A stretch of DNA of 64,000 nucleotides from Bradyrhizobium nitroreducens (lineage in GTDB: Bacteria; Pseudomonadota; Alphaproteobacteria; Rhizobiales; Xanthobacteraceae), in assembly GCF_002776695.1 (NCBI RefSeq), contig NZ_LFJC01000003.1, positions 1,420,674-1,484,673 on the forward strand, in the 5' to 3' direction. Shown piece by piece: positions 16,337 through 24,970 of this stretch. A program made the position numbers and the translations under genes. Position 1 is the first letter of the stretch, and every line of letters starts with the position of its first letter. The notes under the pieces were generated by a model. The model was not told where the DNA came from. It saw nothing but the letters and a program-made list of their open reading frames with translations, and searched no databases.

Positions 16337-17359
16337 ATGCGTGTGGCGGCAGGACTGATTTTGGCAAGCGCGATGTCGGTTGCGATGACCGGCGCAGCAT
16401 GGTCGCAGACCCCGGCGAAGCCCGCAGCTGCGACGCAAGCCGCACCGGCGGCGACGCCGGCCGCAGCAACGCCGGCTGCAGCTCCTGCAGCCGCTCCCGC
16501 GGCAGCCGCCGCGCCCGCAGGCTTCGTCAACCCGCCCCCGCCCAAGCAGGCGCCGCAACCGGCGCGCGCGGCCTGCACTACGCAAGGCGCGCTCGGCGTC
16601 GCCCGCACCGTCGAGATCGACACCACGGGCGGTCCCGGGTTCGGTTTCGAGCATTTCAAGGAGCTCGACTTCCTGCGCGACAAGGAGGTCGTGCTGACCT
16701 TCGACGACGGCCCCTGGCCGAAGAACACGCCCGCGGTGCTGAAGGCGCTCGCCGACGAATGCACCACCGGCATCTTCTTCTCGATCGGCAAGCACGCGAC
16801 CTACGAGCCGGAGATCCTCAAGCAGGTCTACGCCGCCGGCCATACCGTGGGCACCCACACCTGGTCGCACGCCAACCTCAACAACAAGAAGCTCACCGAG
16901 GCACAGCGCAAGGAAGAGATCGAGAAGGGCCTCTCCGCAGTGAAGTGGGCGCTCGGCGGCATCTCGCCCTCACCGTTCTTCCGCTTCCCGGCGCTGCAGC
17001 ATCCGCCGGAAATGGTCACCTATCTCGGCAACCGCAACACCGCGATCTTCTCCTGCGACATCGACTCCTTCGACTTCAAGGCCTCGAAACCCGAGAAGGT
17101 GGTCGAAACCGTGATGAAGAAGCTCGACAGCAAGGGCAAGGGCATCATCCTGATGCACGACTTCCAGAAGCACACTGCTGAAGCCCTGCCCGAACTGCTC
17201 AAGCGCCTCAAGGCCGGGGGCTACAAGGTGGTGGCGATGCGCGCCAAATTCCCGGCCTCGTCGCTGCCCGAATACGACCAAGAATTGCTCAAGGACGCCA
17301 AGCTGCCGACGGTGAGCCAGCGCCCGGTGAATTCCGTGGTGACGACCGTTTCCGAATAG
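16337..17359 (+). CDS. Polysaccharide deacetylase (NodB-fold), secreted
   Basis: A 340-residue CE4-family protein: signal peptide (GLILASAMSVAMTGAAWSQ), an Ala/Pro-rich linker, then the NodB homology domain. Catalytic and metal residues are visible: LTFDDGPW (Asp123, Asp124) and GHTVGTHTWSHANL (His174, His178). It should remove N-acetyl groups from a wall or extracellular glycan; peptidoglycan is the likely substrate given the envelope neighbours. The frame is open to 16265, but ATG 16337 starts the signal peptide. Confidence 0.9.
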   Translation: MRVAAGLILASAMSVAMTGAAWSQTPAKPAAATQAAPAATPAAATPAAAPAAAPAAAAAPAGFVNPPPPKQAPQPARAACTTQGALGVARTVEIDTTGGPGFGFEHFKELDFLRDKEVVLTFDDGPWPKNTPAVLKALADECTTGIFFSIGKHATYEPEILKQVYAAGHTVGTHTWSHANLNNKKLTEAQRKEEIEKGLSAVKWALGGISPSPFFRFPALQHPPEMVTYLGNRNTAIFSCDIDSFDFKASKPEKVVETVMKKLDSKGKGIILMHDFQKHTAEALPELLKRLKAGGYKVVAMRAKFPASSLPEYDQELLKDAKLPTVSQRPVNSVVTTVSE

Positions 17360-17366
17360 ACGGCAA

Positions 17367-17930
17367 TTGTCTTTCCGTATCGAAGGTTACGTCATCGTCT
17401 CGGCGGACGGCATGCTCGCCGACGCCGGCCATGTCATGCCGGACAGCCTGAAGTTCGAGGGCGACAAGCTGTTCTTCGAGCAGGCGCTCGATCGCGCGGC
17501 GCTGATCGTGCACGGCCGCAATTCGCATGAGCAGCAGCCGAACTCGCCGAAGCGCAAGCGGCTGATCCTGACCCGCAAGATCAAGGCGCTCACCGTCGAT
17601 CCGGAGATGCCGAACGCTACGCTGTGGAATCCGGAACATGCGAGCTTCGAGCAGGCCTGCGCCTTTGCCGACGTCGCCTCCGGCATGGTCGCCATCATCG
17701 GCGGCCCCGCCGTGTTCGAGATCTTCATGGACCGCTACGATACGTTCTGGCTGTCGGAAGCGCCGCATGTGCGCCTGCCCGGCGGCGAAGGCTGTTTCGT
17801 CGGCGTGCCCGAACAGACGCCGCACGAGGTGCTGTCGTCGCACGGGATGAAGCCGGATGCGCCCTATCTGCTCGACGCGGCGCATGGGGTGACCGTGACG
17901 CCGTGGCGCCCGGCCGGGGGCTCCACCTAA
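17367..17930 (+). CDS. Dihydrofolate reductase-like protein
   Basis: A 187-residue protein of the DHFR/RibD-C superfamily. IEGYVIVSADGMLADAGHVMP corresponds to the N-terminal strand and loop, LIVHGRNSHEQQP to the NADPH-binding region, and MVAIIGGPAVFEIFMDRYDTFWLSE to the C-terminal GGxxxF motif. It should be an NADPH-dependent reductase; whether it acts on dihydrofolate is unclear because it diverges from FolA. It begins with TTG seven bases after the deacetylase stop, so the two are probably co-transcribed. Confidence 0.8.
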   Translation: MSFRIEGYVIVSADGMLADAGHVMPDSLKFEGDKLFFEQALDRAALIVHGRNSHEQQPNSPKRKRLILTRKIKALTVDPEMPNATLWNPEHASFEQACAFADVASGMVAIIGGPAVFEIFMDRYDTFWLSEAPHVRLPGGEGCFVGVPEQTPHEVLSSHGMKPDAPYLLDAAHGVTVTPWRPAGGST

Positions 17931-18110
17931 AAACGCGAAAACAACCCCATGCACAGTACCGGCATTTCGATACCGCTACGTATCCTGCCGTTTCGTTGTG
18001 CATAAACCGGCGCGTCGCCGGCCACCGCAGCGCCGGCGGTCGGCGTCTGCCGCGCGTCGGCAAGACGCAAGCAGCGCGCACCAACCCGCCTCCCGCGTCC
18101 GGATTGATCG

Positions 18111-18563
18111 CTACACATCCCCGTAGGCCGCTTCCGCCGGACGCGTGGTGCGGCCGTATCCCATCAGCATGAACAACGCGCCGATGATCGAGAGGTTCTT
18201 CAGCGCGTCGACCACCATTTTCGCATTGTCGGGCGGTGCCTGATTCCAGAAATCATCGAACAGCACGGTCGCCACCGCGACGTAGATGATCATCAGCATC
18301 GCAAAGAACCGCGCGCCGAAATTCAGTGCGATCATCAGGCCTGCGATGATCTCGAGCCCGCCGACCGCGATCGCCAGCAGTTGCGGCGTGGTCATGGCAG
18401 TCGCCGTCTCGATCTGCTTGGCGTAGGGCGCGACAACGTCGGGCACCACGACCTTGGTGGCAATGAAATCGGCCGTCGCCTGGATGGCAAAGAGCTTGGT
18501 CGCGCCCGTGTAGATGAACAGCACGGCGAACAGGATCCGCCCGAAAGTCACGAACGCTGGCAT
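18111..18563 (-). CDS. DoxX family membrane protein
   Basis: A 150-residue integral membrane protein with four hydrophobic helices. The DoxX pattern is visible in FGRILFAVLFIYTGATKLFA, then LLAIAVGGLEIIAGLMIALN and MLMIIYVAVATVLFDDFW. DoxX-like proteins are linked to quinone and thiol redox homeostasis, but the biochemical role is not settled. The start is ATG 18563; an open frame continues to 18680 without supporting features. A perfect TTTACA-n4-TGTAAA palindrome lies 65 bases upstream. Confidence 0.88.
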   Translation of the reverse strand: MPAFVTFGRILFAVLFIYTGATKLFAIQATADFIATKVVVPDVVAPYAKQIETATAMTTPQLLAIAVGGLEIIAGLMIALNFGARFFAMLMIIYVAVATVLFDDFWNQAPPDNAKMVVDALKNLSIIGALFMLMGYGRTTRPAEAAYGDV

Positions 18564-18627
18564 GATCGGCCTCTTGGCAAAGCTTAAGGGCGGGACGCTG
18601 ACGGGATTATGAAGAGTCCGCCTGAGG

Positions 18628-18643
18628 TTTACAAACGTGTAAA
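18628..18643. promoter_or_regulatory. Palindromic operator-like site TTTACA-n4-TGTAAA
   Basis: TTTACAAACGTGTAAA is a perfect 6+6 inverted repeat in an AT-rich stretch 65 bases upstream of the DoxX start. The shape fits sites bound by dimeric HxlR/MarR-type regulators, which often control DoxX genes; the regulator is not in the window. Confidence 0.5.
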
Positions 18644-18739
18644 TTACGACGTGCAAGCAAATCAACGGGACAAGGCACACGAACCTCCCTCCCCTTGTGG
18701 GAGGAGGGCTCGCCGGCAGCGGCGAGACGGCGAGTCGCT

Positions 18740-18780
18740 GTCTCCACGAATGGCTGTCGCCATGTCGATTCGCGGAGATA
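18740..18780. repeat. Imperfect inverted repeat downstream of the multihaem cytochrome gene
   Basis: TCTCCACGAATGG and the later CGATTCGCGGAGA form 10-11 paired bases with a loop of about 15 bases. Next to it, CCTCCCTCCCC and GGGAGGAGGG (18693-18717) form another hairpin. They lie just beyond the end of the minus-strand cytochrome gene and may terminate it. Confidence 0.4.
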
Positions 18781-18799
18781 TCCCCTGGAGCGCCTCATC

Positions 18800-21277
18800 C
18801 TAGTTCGGACTGTCGATCTGGCGCCTGATCTCCCCGATTAACGCCGCCAGAGTCCGATCCTCCGGCGTGATGACCGCGAGCATTTCGGCGTAGCCCAGCG
18901 CCGCCTTTGCATCGCCGGCCGCGCGGCTGAATGAAACCAGGGCCGACAGCACGTCCCTGTTGTTGCGATGACTTTTCAGAGCCTCGTTCAGAACCTTCAT
19001 TGCCTCGTCGGCCCGCCCGCCGGAATGCAGCGCCACGGCGTAGACATAGGCGTAGCGCGGGCGACCCGGCTCCAGTTCGGCTGCTCTGCGCAACTCGGCG
19101 AGCGCCTGGTCCGGCCGCTTCAGCCGGGTCAAGGTCAGGCCGAGCGCATGATGCGCGGCCGCGTCGGCGGGTGAAGTTGCAATCGCTCGGCGGAGAACAG
19201 CTTCTCCGTCGCCGTCGCGACCGGTCTGGCGATAGAGGTCAGCCAGATTGACCGCGGCCGTCGCATATTGCGGGCTGATCCTGAGGGCTGACTTGTACTC
19301 GATCTCCGCATCCCCGGTCTGGCCGCGCAGGGCGAGGAAATTTCCAAGGGCGGTGCGAGCCTCGGGGCGTTCGGCGTTGGCACGCTGCGCCGCGACAAAT
19401 TCCCCTGCCGCCTTATCAAAGTGGGCGCGATCGCGTGCCGGCTGGCTTGCAGTCGGAACGGGTGCGAGCAGCGAGGCCGCCCTGATCCGCACCCCACGCA
19501 CGGGATCGACGAGCAGCGGCGAGGCCAGCGGCCAAATCTGGCTGGTGGGCACGGATTCCAGCATGTCCAGAGCTCCGATCCGCACCATGGGATCGGGATC
19601 GGCCAAGCCTTCCCGGGCGGTCGCAAGATTCGCAGGAGAGATGCGGGAGGCGAGTTCGTCGAGTGCACTCGCGCGCGCCACGGCCGGTGCGATCTTGTCT
19701 GCCGCCAAGACGCTAAGCAGCGCGGCGGCGTCGGCCTGGTCGCTGTGCGCTGCACGGAAGGCCGGCCCATAGGTCTGGAAACCCTTCCGGTCGGGCCCGA
19801 ACCATTGTTCGACCGCGGCGGCGGCCCATTGGGCCGGCTTGTCGCTATGGCAGTCGTTGCATGCGTTCGGAGTTTCCAGCTTGATCGAAAGATCGGGTCG
19901 CGGAACGCGGAAGGCGTGATCGTGACGTGGGTCGATCACCATATAGGTGCGCGACGGCATGTGGCACGACATGCAGGTCGGCGCCCGATCGACGTTGACG
20001 TGATGGCGATGCTTCGCATCAGCATATTTTTCGGACGCATGGCATTGCAGGCAGACGCCCTCGCCGGAGACTCGGAGCTTTGCGCTGTGCGGCTCGTGAC
20101 AATCGCTGCAGGTGACGCCGGCGGCAAACATCTTGCTCTGCTTGAACGGCGTATAGTTATAGGGTTCCTCCCCATCGCGGATCTGGCCATCGACATGATA
20201 GGTGGTCCGCGTCAGCGCCTCGACGACATGCGTCTGGGACAGCGACTGACCTGGTACCCAATCCTCGCTGAAGCCGGCGCGGCGCGCGTGGCATAACCCG
20301 CATGTCTCGACCTCCTTTCGCAGCGTGGCCGGCGCGGCCGAACGCTTCGCATTTCCGCTTTGCGGATCGATCGGCCAAGTGGCGCTCAGCCGTTCGTCGA
20401 ACCGAACCAGCAATCCCTTGCTCGAATCCTCACGCTTGCCAAACGGCCACCAGCTCTGCTGGCTCCGCGCCCAGGCTGCGTGAGTGGAGCCCTGTCCATG
20501 ACAGGCCTCGCAGCCGACGCTGATGTCCGCCCATGTGGTCGCGAAGCGATCCGTCGCGGCGTCGTAGTGCTTGCGCAGACCGGTCGAGTGGCACTCCGCG
20601 CACATGAAATTCCAGTTCTGGTTCAGCTTGGTCCAATGCAGGACGTCGTCGTGCTTGATCGCTTCATCGGGATGGAGATGAAACCAGCGTTGGCCGCCCT
20701 TCCCTTGCGGTCGGCTATCCCAGGCGAGTGACAAGGCCTGAATTCGCCCATCTGGAAATTCGACCAGGTATTGCTGCAGCGGCTCGACGCCGAAGGTGTA
20801 TTTCACCTCGAACGTGGCCAGCTCGCCGTCGGAGCCGTCGGTCTCGATCATGAATCTTCCGTCATCGCGGAAAAAGCGCGAATGCACGCCGAAATGGTCG
20901 AGGCTCTTGTCGTTGAAATCGCCGAGCACGGTCTTGTCCGTCGCATGCGCCATCGCGGCCTTGTGCTGCGACATGTCCCACAGTTTGGCTTCGGCCTGGT
21001 GGCAGCCGGCGCAGGCTTGGCTGCCGACATAGGTTGCGACGGATGTGGCTGGCGCTTCCGACGTTGGCCCACTGATGCCGGGAAGGAGGAAAGCGAGACC
21101 TAGACCGAGGATGGCTGCAACTGCGCCGACGGTCACAATCCAGAGATGGCGCTTCGACGAGAGGATGGCTTCTGACGTGCCGCCGGCAGCTCGTGCAGCC
21201 CCGGCCAGCGAGGCGCCACCGGCAGCCATTTTCCGTGATCCAGCTTTGGTGCGGGATTTCCGTCGTTTGCCTGCCAA
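18800..21277 (-). CDS. Octahaem c-type cytochrome with HEAT and TPR repeats
   Basis: About 825 residues. A basic N-terminus and one membrane helix (LWIVTVGAVAAILGLGLAFLL) anchor a periplasmic domain with eight CXXCH motifs: CAGCH, CAECH, CEACH, CGLCH, CSDCH, CLQCH, CMSCH and CNDCH. Additional His-rich stretches (HRHHVN, PRHDHAF) could be distal ligands. This part resembles the cytochrome c554/NrfA-like multihaem class. A HEAT-like helical section (about 490-600) and about five TPR units (about 620-800) follow. A role in electron transfer or reduction of a small oxidised substrate is likely; the substrate is unknown. TTG 21277, with GAGGGGG six bases upstream, is chosen over TTG 21292. Confidence 0.85.
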   Translation of the reverse strand: MAGKRRKSRTKAGSRKMAAGGASLAGAARAAGGTSEAILSSKRHLWIVTVGAVAAILGLGLAFLLPGISGPTSEAPATSVATYVGSQACAGCHQAEAKLWDMSQHKAAMAHATDKTVLGDFNDKSLDHFGVHSRFFRDDGRFMIETDGSDGELATFEVKYTFGVEPLQQYLVEFPDGRIQALSLAWDSRPQGKGGQRWFHLHPDEAIKHDDVLHWTKLNQNWNFMCAECHSTGLRKHYDAATDRFATTWADISVGCEACHGQGSTHAAWARSQQSWWPFGKREDSSKGLLVRFDERLSATWPIDPQSGNAKRSAAPATLRKEVETCGLCHARRAGFSEDWVPGQSLSQTHVVEALTRTTYHVDGQIRDGEEPYNYTPFKQSKMFAAGVTCSDCHEPHSAKLRVSGEGVCLQCHASEKYADAKHRHHVNVDRAPTCMSCHMPSRTYMVIDPRHDHAFRVPRPDLSIKLETPNACNDCHSDKPAQWAAAAVEQWFGPDRKGFQTYGPAFRAAHSDQADAAALLSVLAADKIAPAVARASALDELASRISPANLATAREGLADPDPMVRIGALDMLESVPTSQIWPLASPLLVDPVRGVRIRAASLLAPVPTASQPARDRAHFDKAAGEFVAAQRANAERPEARTALGNFLALRGQTGDAEIEYKSALRISPQYATAAVNLADLYRQTGRDGDGEAVLRRAIATSPADAAAHHALGLTLTRLKRPDQALAELRRAAELEPGRPRYAYVYAVALHSGGRADEAMKVLNEALKSHRNNRDVLSALVSFSRAAGDAKAALGYAEMLAVITPEDRTLAALIGEIRRQIDSPN

Positions 21278-21424
21278 CGACAGCCCCCTCAACGCTCGCC
21301 AAGTGGCGATCGAGCACCCTGCATCGGGATCGCCGCACGTATGATCGGCCGCCTTATCATCAAGTCAAGGAGCAAATCTCGGATCAAAAGTGTCTCGGCC
21401 AGCGCGGCGTCGCGTCCTGCAGCC

Positions 21425-21796
21425 TCATTTCTTATTCCGGTTCTTGCTGGCGCCTCTGAGAGCGGTCGCGGGGGCGAGCGATTTGGCGAGGTCTGTCATT
21501 TGCATGCACGTCAGCAGGTCGACGTAACTATCGCTTCCGCCCGCGGTCGCTTCGCCTACGCACTGATTTCTGATCTGATCGGAATTGGCCAGCCAAACGG
21601 AAGCCAGTTGCTGTTGCGCTGCATCCTCATCGCGCATGCAATCGTCGTAGGACTGGGCCAGATCCAGGCCCATCGCCTTGTCGGTTGCGACGGTCGCCTT
21701 ACAGGTGGCCTCGACATTGAGCTTCGGTACGCGATCGCTTACGGGGGTCACCAATTGACCTCCAAGCATCGCCAAAGACAGCAGTGCAATCTTCAT
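21425..21796 (-). CDS. Hypothetical secreted protein, 123 residues
   Basis: MKIALLSLAMLGGQLVTPV is a probable signal peptide. The mature part has four cysteines (EATCKATV, YDDCMRDED, RNQCVGEA, LTCMQMTD) spaced as for two disulfides in a helical bundle. Similar short proteins are common in Bradyrhizobium; function unknown. It lies upstream of the multihaem cytochrome on the same strand, with a gap of about 150 bases. Confidence 0.7.
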   Translation of the reverse strand: MKIALLSLAMLGGQLVTPVSDRVPKLNVEATCKATVATDKAMGLDLAQSYDDCMRDEDAAQQQLASVWLANSDQIRNQCVGEATAGGSDSYVDLLTCMQMTDLAKSLAPATALRGASKNRNKK

Positions 21797-21847
21797 GACG
21801 TCTTTCTCCCAACAGCCCTGATGATTGATATCGGAGTCTTGGGGCCC

Positions 21848-22108
21848 TCAACGCCTGCCGACGCGGTTCACGGGACCGCCACGATTCATCGGCGTTCCGG
21901 CCCGCACTCCAACGCCCGGTGCACCGACGCCGGGGGCAACTACGGCTCGTGCAACCGGCCGCGGCCGCAGCACGACGCCGGGCCTGACGATGCAGCCGAC
22001 GGGATACTCGACATATTGACAGTATACGACCGCAGCGGCCTTTTCGGTGCTCGCGGCCAAGAATCCAGCGGTTGCCAGAACAGCAGCTAACGCAATTGAG
22101 GACTTCAT
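21848..22108 (-). CDS. Small secreted Pro/Val/Arg-rich protein, 86 residues
   Basis: A clear signal peptide (MKSSIALAAVLATAGFLAA) is followed by VVYCQYVEYPVGCIVRPG with two cysteines, then a low-complexity Arg/Pro/Val/Gly tail. The ribosome site GAGGGAGG precedes ATG 22108; the frame is open further upstream to 22231 but without signal-peptide logic. This type of short protein is widespread in Bradyrhizobium and of unknown function. It may form a unit with the secreted protein at 21425. Confidence 0.65.
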   Translation of the reverse strand: MKSSIALAAVLATAGFLAASTEKAAAVVYCQYVEYPVGCIVRPGVVLRPRPVARAVVAPGVGAPGVGVRAGTPMNRGGPVNRVGRR

Positions 22109-22364
22109 ATTGGCCTCCCTCGTTTCGGAATGGCCAAGGTGGTCCCTTAAGTCGAGCTGCGTCTTGATGCAGCTCAATCGCAGTTGGACGCCGAGCGCTG
22201 ACAAGATCGCTCGCAATTGCGGGCGGTCCACTCTGCGAACACGTCAGTGATGCTGATGCAAATGATTCCTGTACTCCTTGCCGCGTTGATGTGAATCAAA
22301 CCCCAATCCTGCAACGGCTGCAATGCTGTACGATGCGCACGTTTCATGCGGGGAGCATTTCACC

Positions 22365-24815
22365 ATGAATTTGCATCGAACATTCTTCATACTGAGCTTG
22401 ACGTGCGTCGTTTCGGCCGGGGCGCTCGCGGAGCCGGCGAATGCCCAGCAGCCGGCGCCGGCGAGCGTCGTGCTTCCGACTGATCGCTCGAACTTGCCGA
22501 TTCCCGAACCTCAATATCCGCACAGCACGGTGCTCGACGCTCGCAACGCAACGCCTCCGGCGCGGTTCGAGGTCAAGGCTCCAGCCAGGGCCCCTAACGT
22601 GCTTATCGTATTGATCGACGATATGGGCTTCGGCCAGTCGAGCGCGTTCGGCGGGCCTATCCACATGCCGACGGTGGAGAGCCTTGCCAATGCGGGACTG
22701 CGCTACAACGAGTTTCACACGACGGCGCTTTGTTCGCCGACGCGCGCCGCGCTGTTATCGGGCCGCAATCATCACATGAACAACATGGGCTCGATCACGG
22801 AAACCGCGACTGCTTTTCCCGGACAGACCGGGCAGCGTCCCGACAGCGTCGCCCCGCTCGCCAAGATGCTGCGACTCAATGGTTACAGCACGGCGGCGTT
22901 CGGCAAATCGCACGAAACCGCAGCATGGGAGGTGAGCCCGTCCGGACCGACCGACCGTTGGCCGACCCGCTCTGGATTCGACAAATTCTACGGCTTCCTC
23001 GGAGGCGAGACCAACCAGTGGGCGCCGTTGCTCTATGACGGAATGACCCAGGTCGAGCCGTCGACGGATCCGAACTATCATCTGATGACGGACATGACCA
23101 ACCAGGCGATCGACTGGGTGGGCTACCAGAAATCGCTGACCCCGGATAAGCCGTTCTTCATCTACTTCGCACCGGGCGCGACGCATGCGCCGCATCAAGT
23201 CCCGAAGGAATGGATCGCCAAATACAAGGGCAAGTTCGACCAAGGCTGGGATGCGTTGCGCGAGGAAACGCTGGCGCGACAGATCAAGCTTGGCGTGGTA
23301 CCCGCCGGCACAAGGCTGGCCCCGAAGCCCGAGGCAATCAAGGATTGGGCTACGCTGAACGCGGACGAGAAGAAGCTGTTCGCGCGGCAGATGGAGGTCT
23401 TCGCCGGATTTGGCGAGTACGCCGACACGGAGATCGGTCGGCTGGTCGACGCTGTCAAGGCAACCGGTCAACTCGATAATACGCTGATCTTCTATGTCGT
23501 CGGCGACAACGGTGCGAGTGCCGAAGGCGGCATGAACGGGCTGTTCAGCGAGATGACCTATTTCAATGGTGTCAGCGAAAGCGTCCGGGACATCCTCAAG
23601 CATTACGACGAACTCGGCGGCCCTTCGACCTATGGTCACTACGCGGCCGGATGGGCGGTCGCTGGCGACACGCCCTTTACGTGGACCAAACAAGTTGCGT
23701 CCAGCTACGGCGGCACTCGCAACGGGATGGTCATTCATTGGCCCAAGGGAATTGCGGCCAAGGGCGAGGTGCGCTCGCAGTGGCACCACGTCATCGACAT
23801 TGCACCGACCATTCTTGAAGCAGCCGGTCTGCCCGAGCCAAAGAGCGTCGACGGCACGCCACAGACCCCGATCGAAGGCGTGAGCATGCTCTATAGTTTT
23901 GCCGATCCGAAGGCTCCGAGCACGCATCTTACCCAATACTTCGAGATATTCGGCAATCGTGCCATCTATAACGACGGCTGGCTCGCCGGTACGGTTCACA
24001 GGGCTGCCTGGGAACGCAAGCCGCGACGACCGCTCGAACAGGATGTCTGGGAACTCTACGACACCCGGTCAGACTTCAGCCTGACCAACGATCTCGCCGC
24101 GAAGAACCCCGACAAGCTCAAGGAGATGCAGGGCCTCTTTCTCAAGGAAGCGGTCAAGTACCAGGTGCTGCCGCTTGACGATCGGATGGAGGAGCGCGTC
24201 ATCGCCTCGATGGTCGGCCGGCCCGACCTGATGGCCGGCCGAACCTCGCTGACCGTTCACCAGGGAATGATCGGCATGTCGGAGAACGTCTTCATCAGTC
24301 TGAAGAACCAGTCGCACAGCATTACCGCCGATCTGGACATCCCAAAGGGTGGCGCCAATGGCGTGATCATCGCCCAGGCCGGCCGGTTCGGGGGCTGGAG
24401 TCTTTACCTCAAGGACGGCAAGCCGACCTACACCTACAATTTCCTCGGGCTGCAGCGCTATACGGTGGCTGCCAAGCAGGCCCTGCCGGCGGGTAAAGGC
24501 ACGCTGCGCTTCGAGTTCGCCTATGACGGCGGCGGCATCGGCAAGGGCGGCGTCGGTACGATCCTGTTCAATGGAAAACCAATCGCGACCGGCCGCATCG
24601 ACAAGACCCAATGCTGCATCTTCTCCGCGGATGAAGGCGCCGATGTCGGTGCCGACGAAGGCACCCCGGTCACGGAGGCCTACAAGGTGCCGTTCAAGTT
24701 CACTGGAAAGATCGAGGCCGTGACCATCGAGCAGAAAGAAATGAAGCGAGCCGATCGCGATGACGCCGCACAAGCCCGCAAAGCGGCGGTATTGAAGAAG
24801 GGCCTTTCCGATTGA
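22365..24815 (+). CDS. Arylsulfatase, exported
   Basis: An 816-residue sulfatase. After a signal peptide (ending about GALAEPANAQ) the catalytic domain has the metal-binding IVLIDDMGFGQSSAFGG and the Cys-type formylglycine signature CSPTRAALLSGR, with Cys123 the residue oxidised to formylglycine. GKSHETAAWE and TYFNGVSESVRD follow; a C-terminal beta domain (about 650-800) completes the large AtsA-like form. It should release sulfate from sulfate esters in the periplasm, which fits sulfur scavenging. The start ATG 22365 has GGGGAG upstream. It is followed by an outer-membrane channel gene, and the divergent multihaem cytochrome is nearby. Confidence 0.93.
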   Translation: MNLHRTFFILSLTCVVSAGALAEPANAQQPAPASVVLPTDRSNLPIPEPQYPHSTVLDARNATPPARFEVKAPARAPNVLIVLIDDMGFGQSSAFGGPIHMPTVESLANAGLRYNEFHTTALCSPTRAALLSGRNHHMNNMGSITETATAFPGQTGQRPDSVAPLAKMLRLNGYSTAAFGKSHETAAWEVSPSGPTDRWPTRSGFDKFYGFLGGETNQWAPLLYDGMTQVEPSTDPNYHLMTDMTNQAIDWVGYQKSLTPDKPFFIYFAPGATHAPHQVPKEWIAKYKGKFDQGWDALREETLARQIKLGVVPAGTRLAPKPEAIKDWATLNADEKKLFARQMEVFAGFGEYADTEIGRLVDAVKATGQLDNTLIFYVVGDNGASAEGGMNGLFSEMTYFNGVSESVRDILKHYDELGGPSTYGHYAAGWAVAGDTPFTWTKQVASSYGGTRNGMVIHWPKGIAAKGEVRSQWHHVIDIAPTILEAAGLPEPKSVDGTPQTPIEGVSMLYSFADPKAPSTHLTQYFEIFGNRAIYNDGWLAGTVHRAAWERKPRRPLEQDVWELYDTRSDFSLTNDLAAKNPDKLKEMQGLFLKEAVKYQVLPLDDRMEERVIASMVGRPDLMAGRTSLTVHQGMIGMSENVFISLKNQSHSITADLDIPKGGANGVIIAQAGRFGGWSLYLKDGKPTYTYNFLGLQRYTVAAKQALPAGKGTLRFEFAYDGGGIGKGGVGTILFNGKPIATGRIDKTQCCIFSADEGADVGADEGTPVTEAYKVPFKFTGKIEAVTIEQKEMKRADRDDAAQARKAAVLKKGLSD

Positions 24816-24824
24816 AGAAGCGGT

Positions 24825-24852
24825 CGGCGCGCGACATCGAAATTGCGCGCCG
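24825..24852. terminator. GC-rich hairpin after the arylsulfatase gene
   Basis: CGGCGCGC (24825-24832) pairs with GCGCGCCG (24845-24852) around a 12-base loop. No run of T follows, so it may only stabilise the 3' end or attenuate transcription into the channel gene. Confidence 0.35.
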
Positions 24853-24970
24853 CCGATTGTGACATGAAAGCTTCAGGCGGAATGGATCGACGCCGTCGGT
24901 CACTCTTTGTGTTGTGCCGGGAAGCCTTGGGGAATCAACTGGCATCATGATCGAGCGTGGGGGGCGACCA

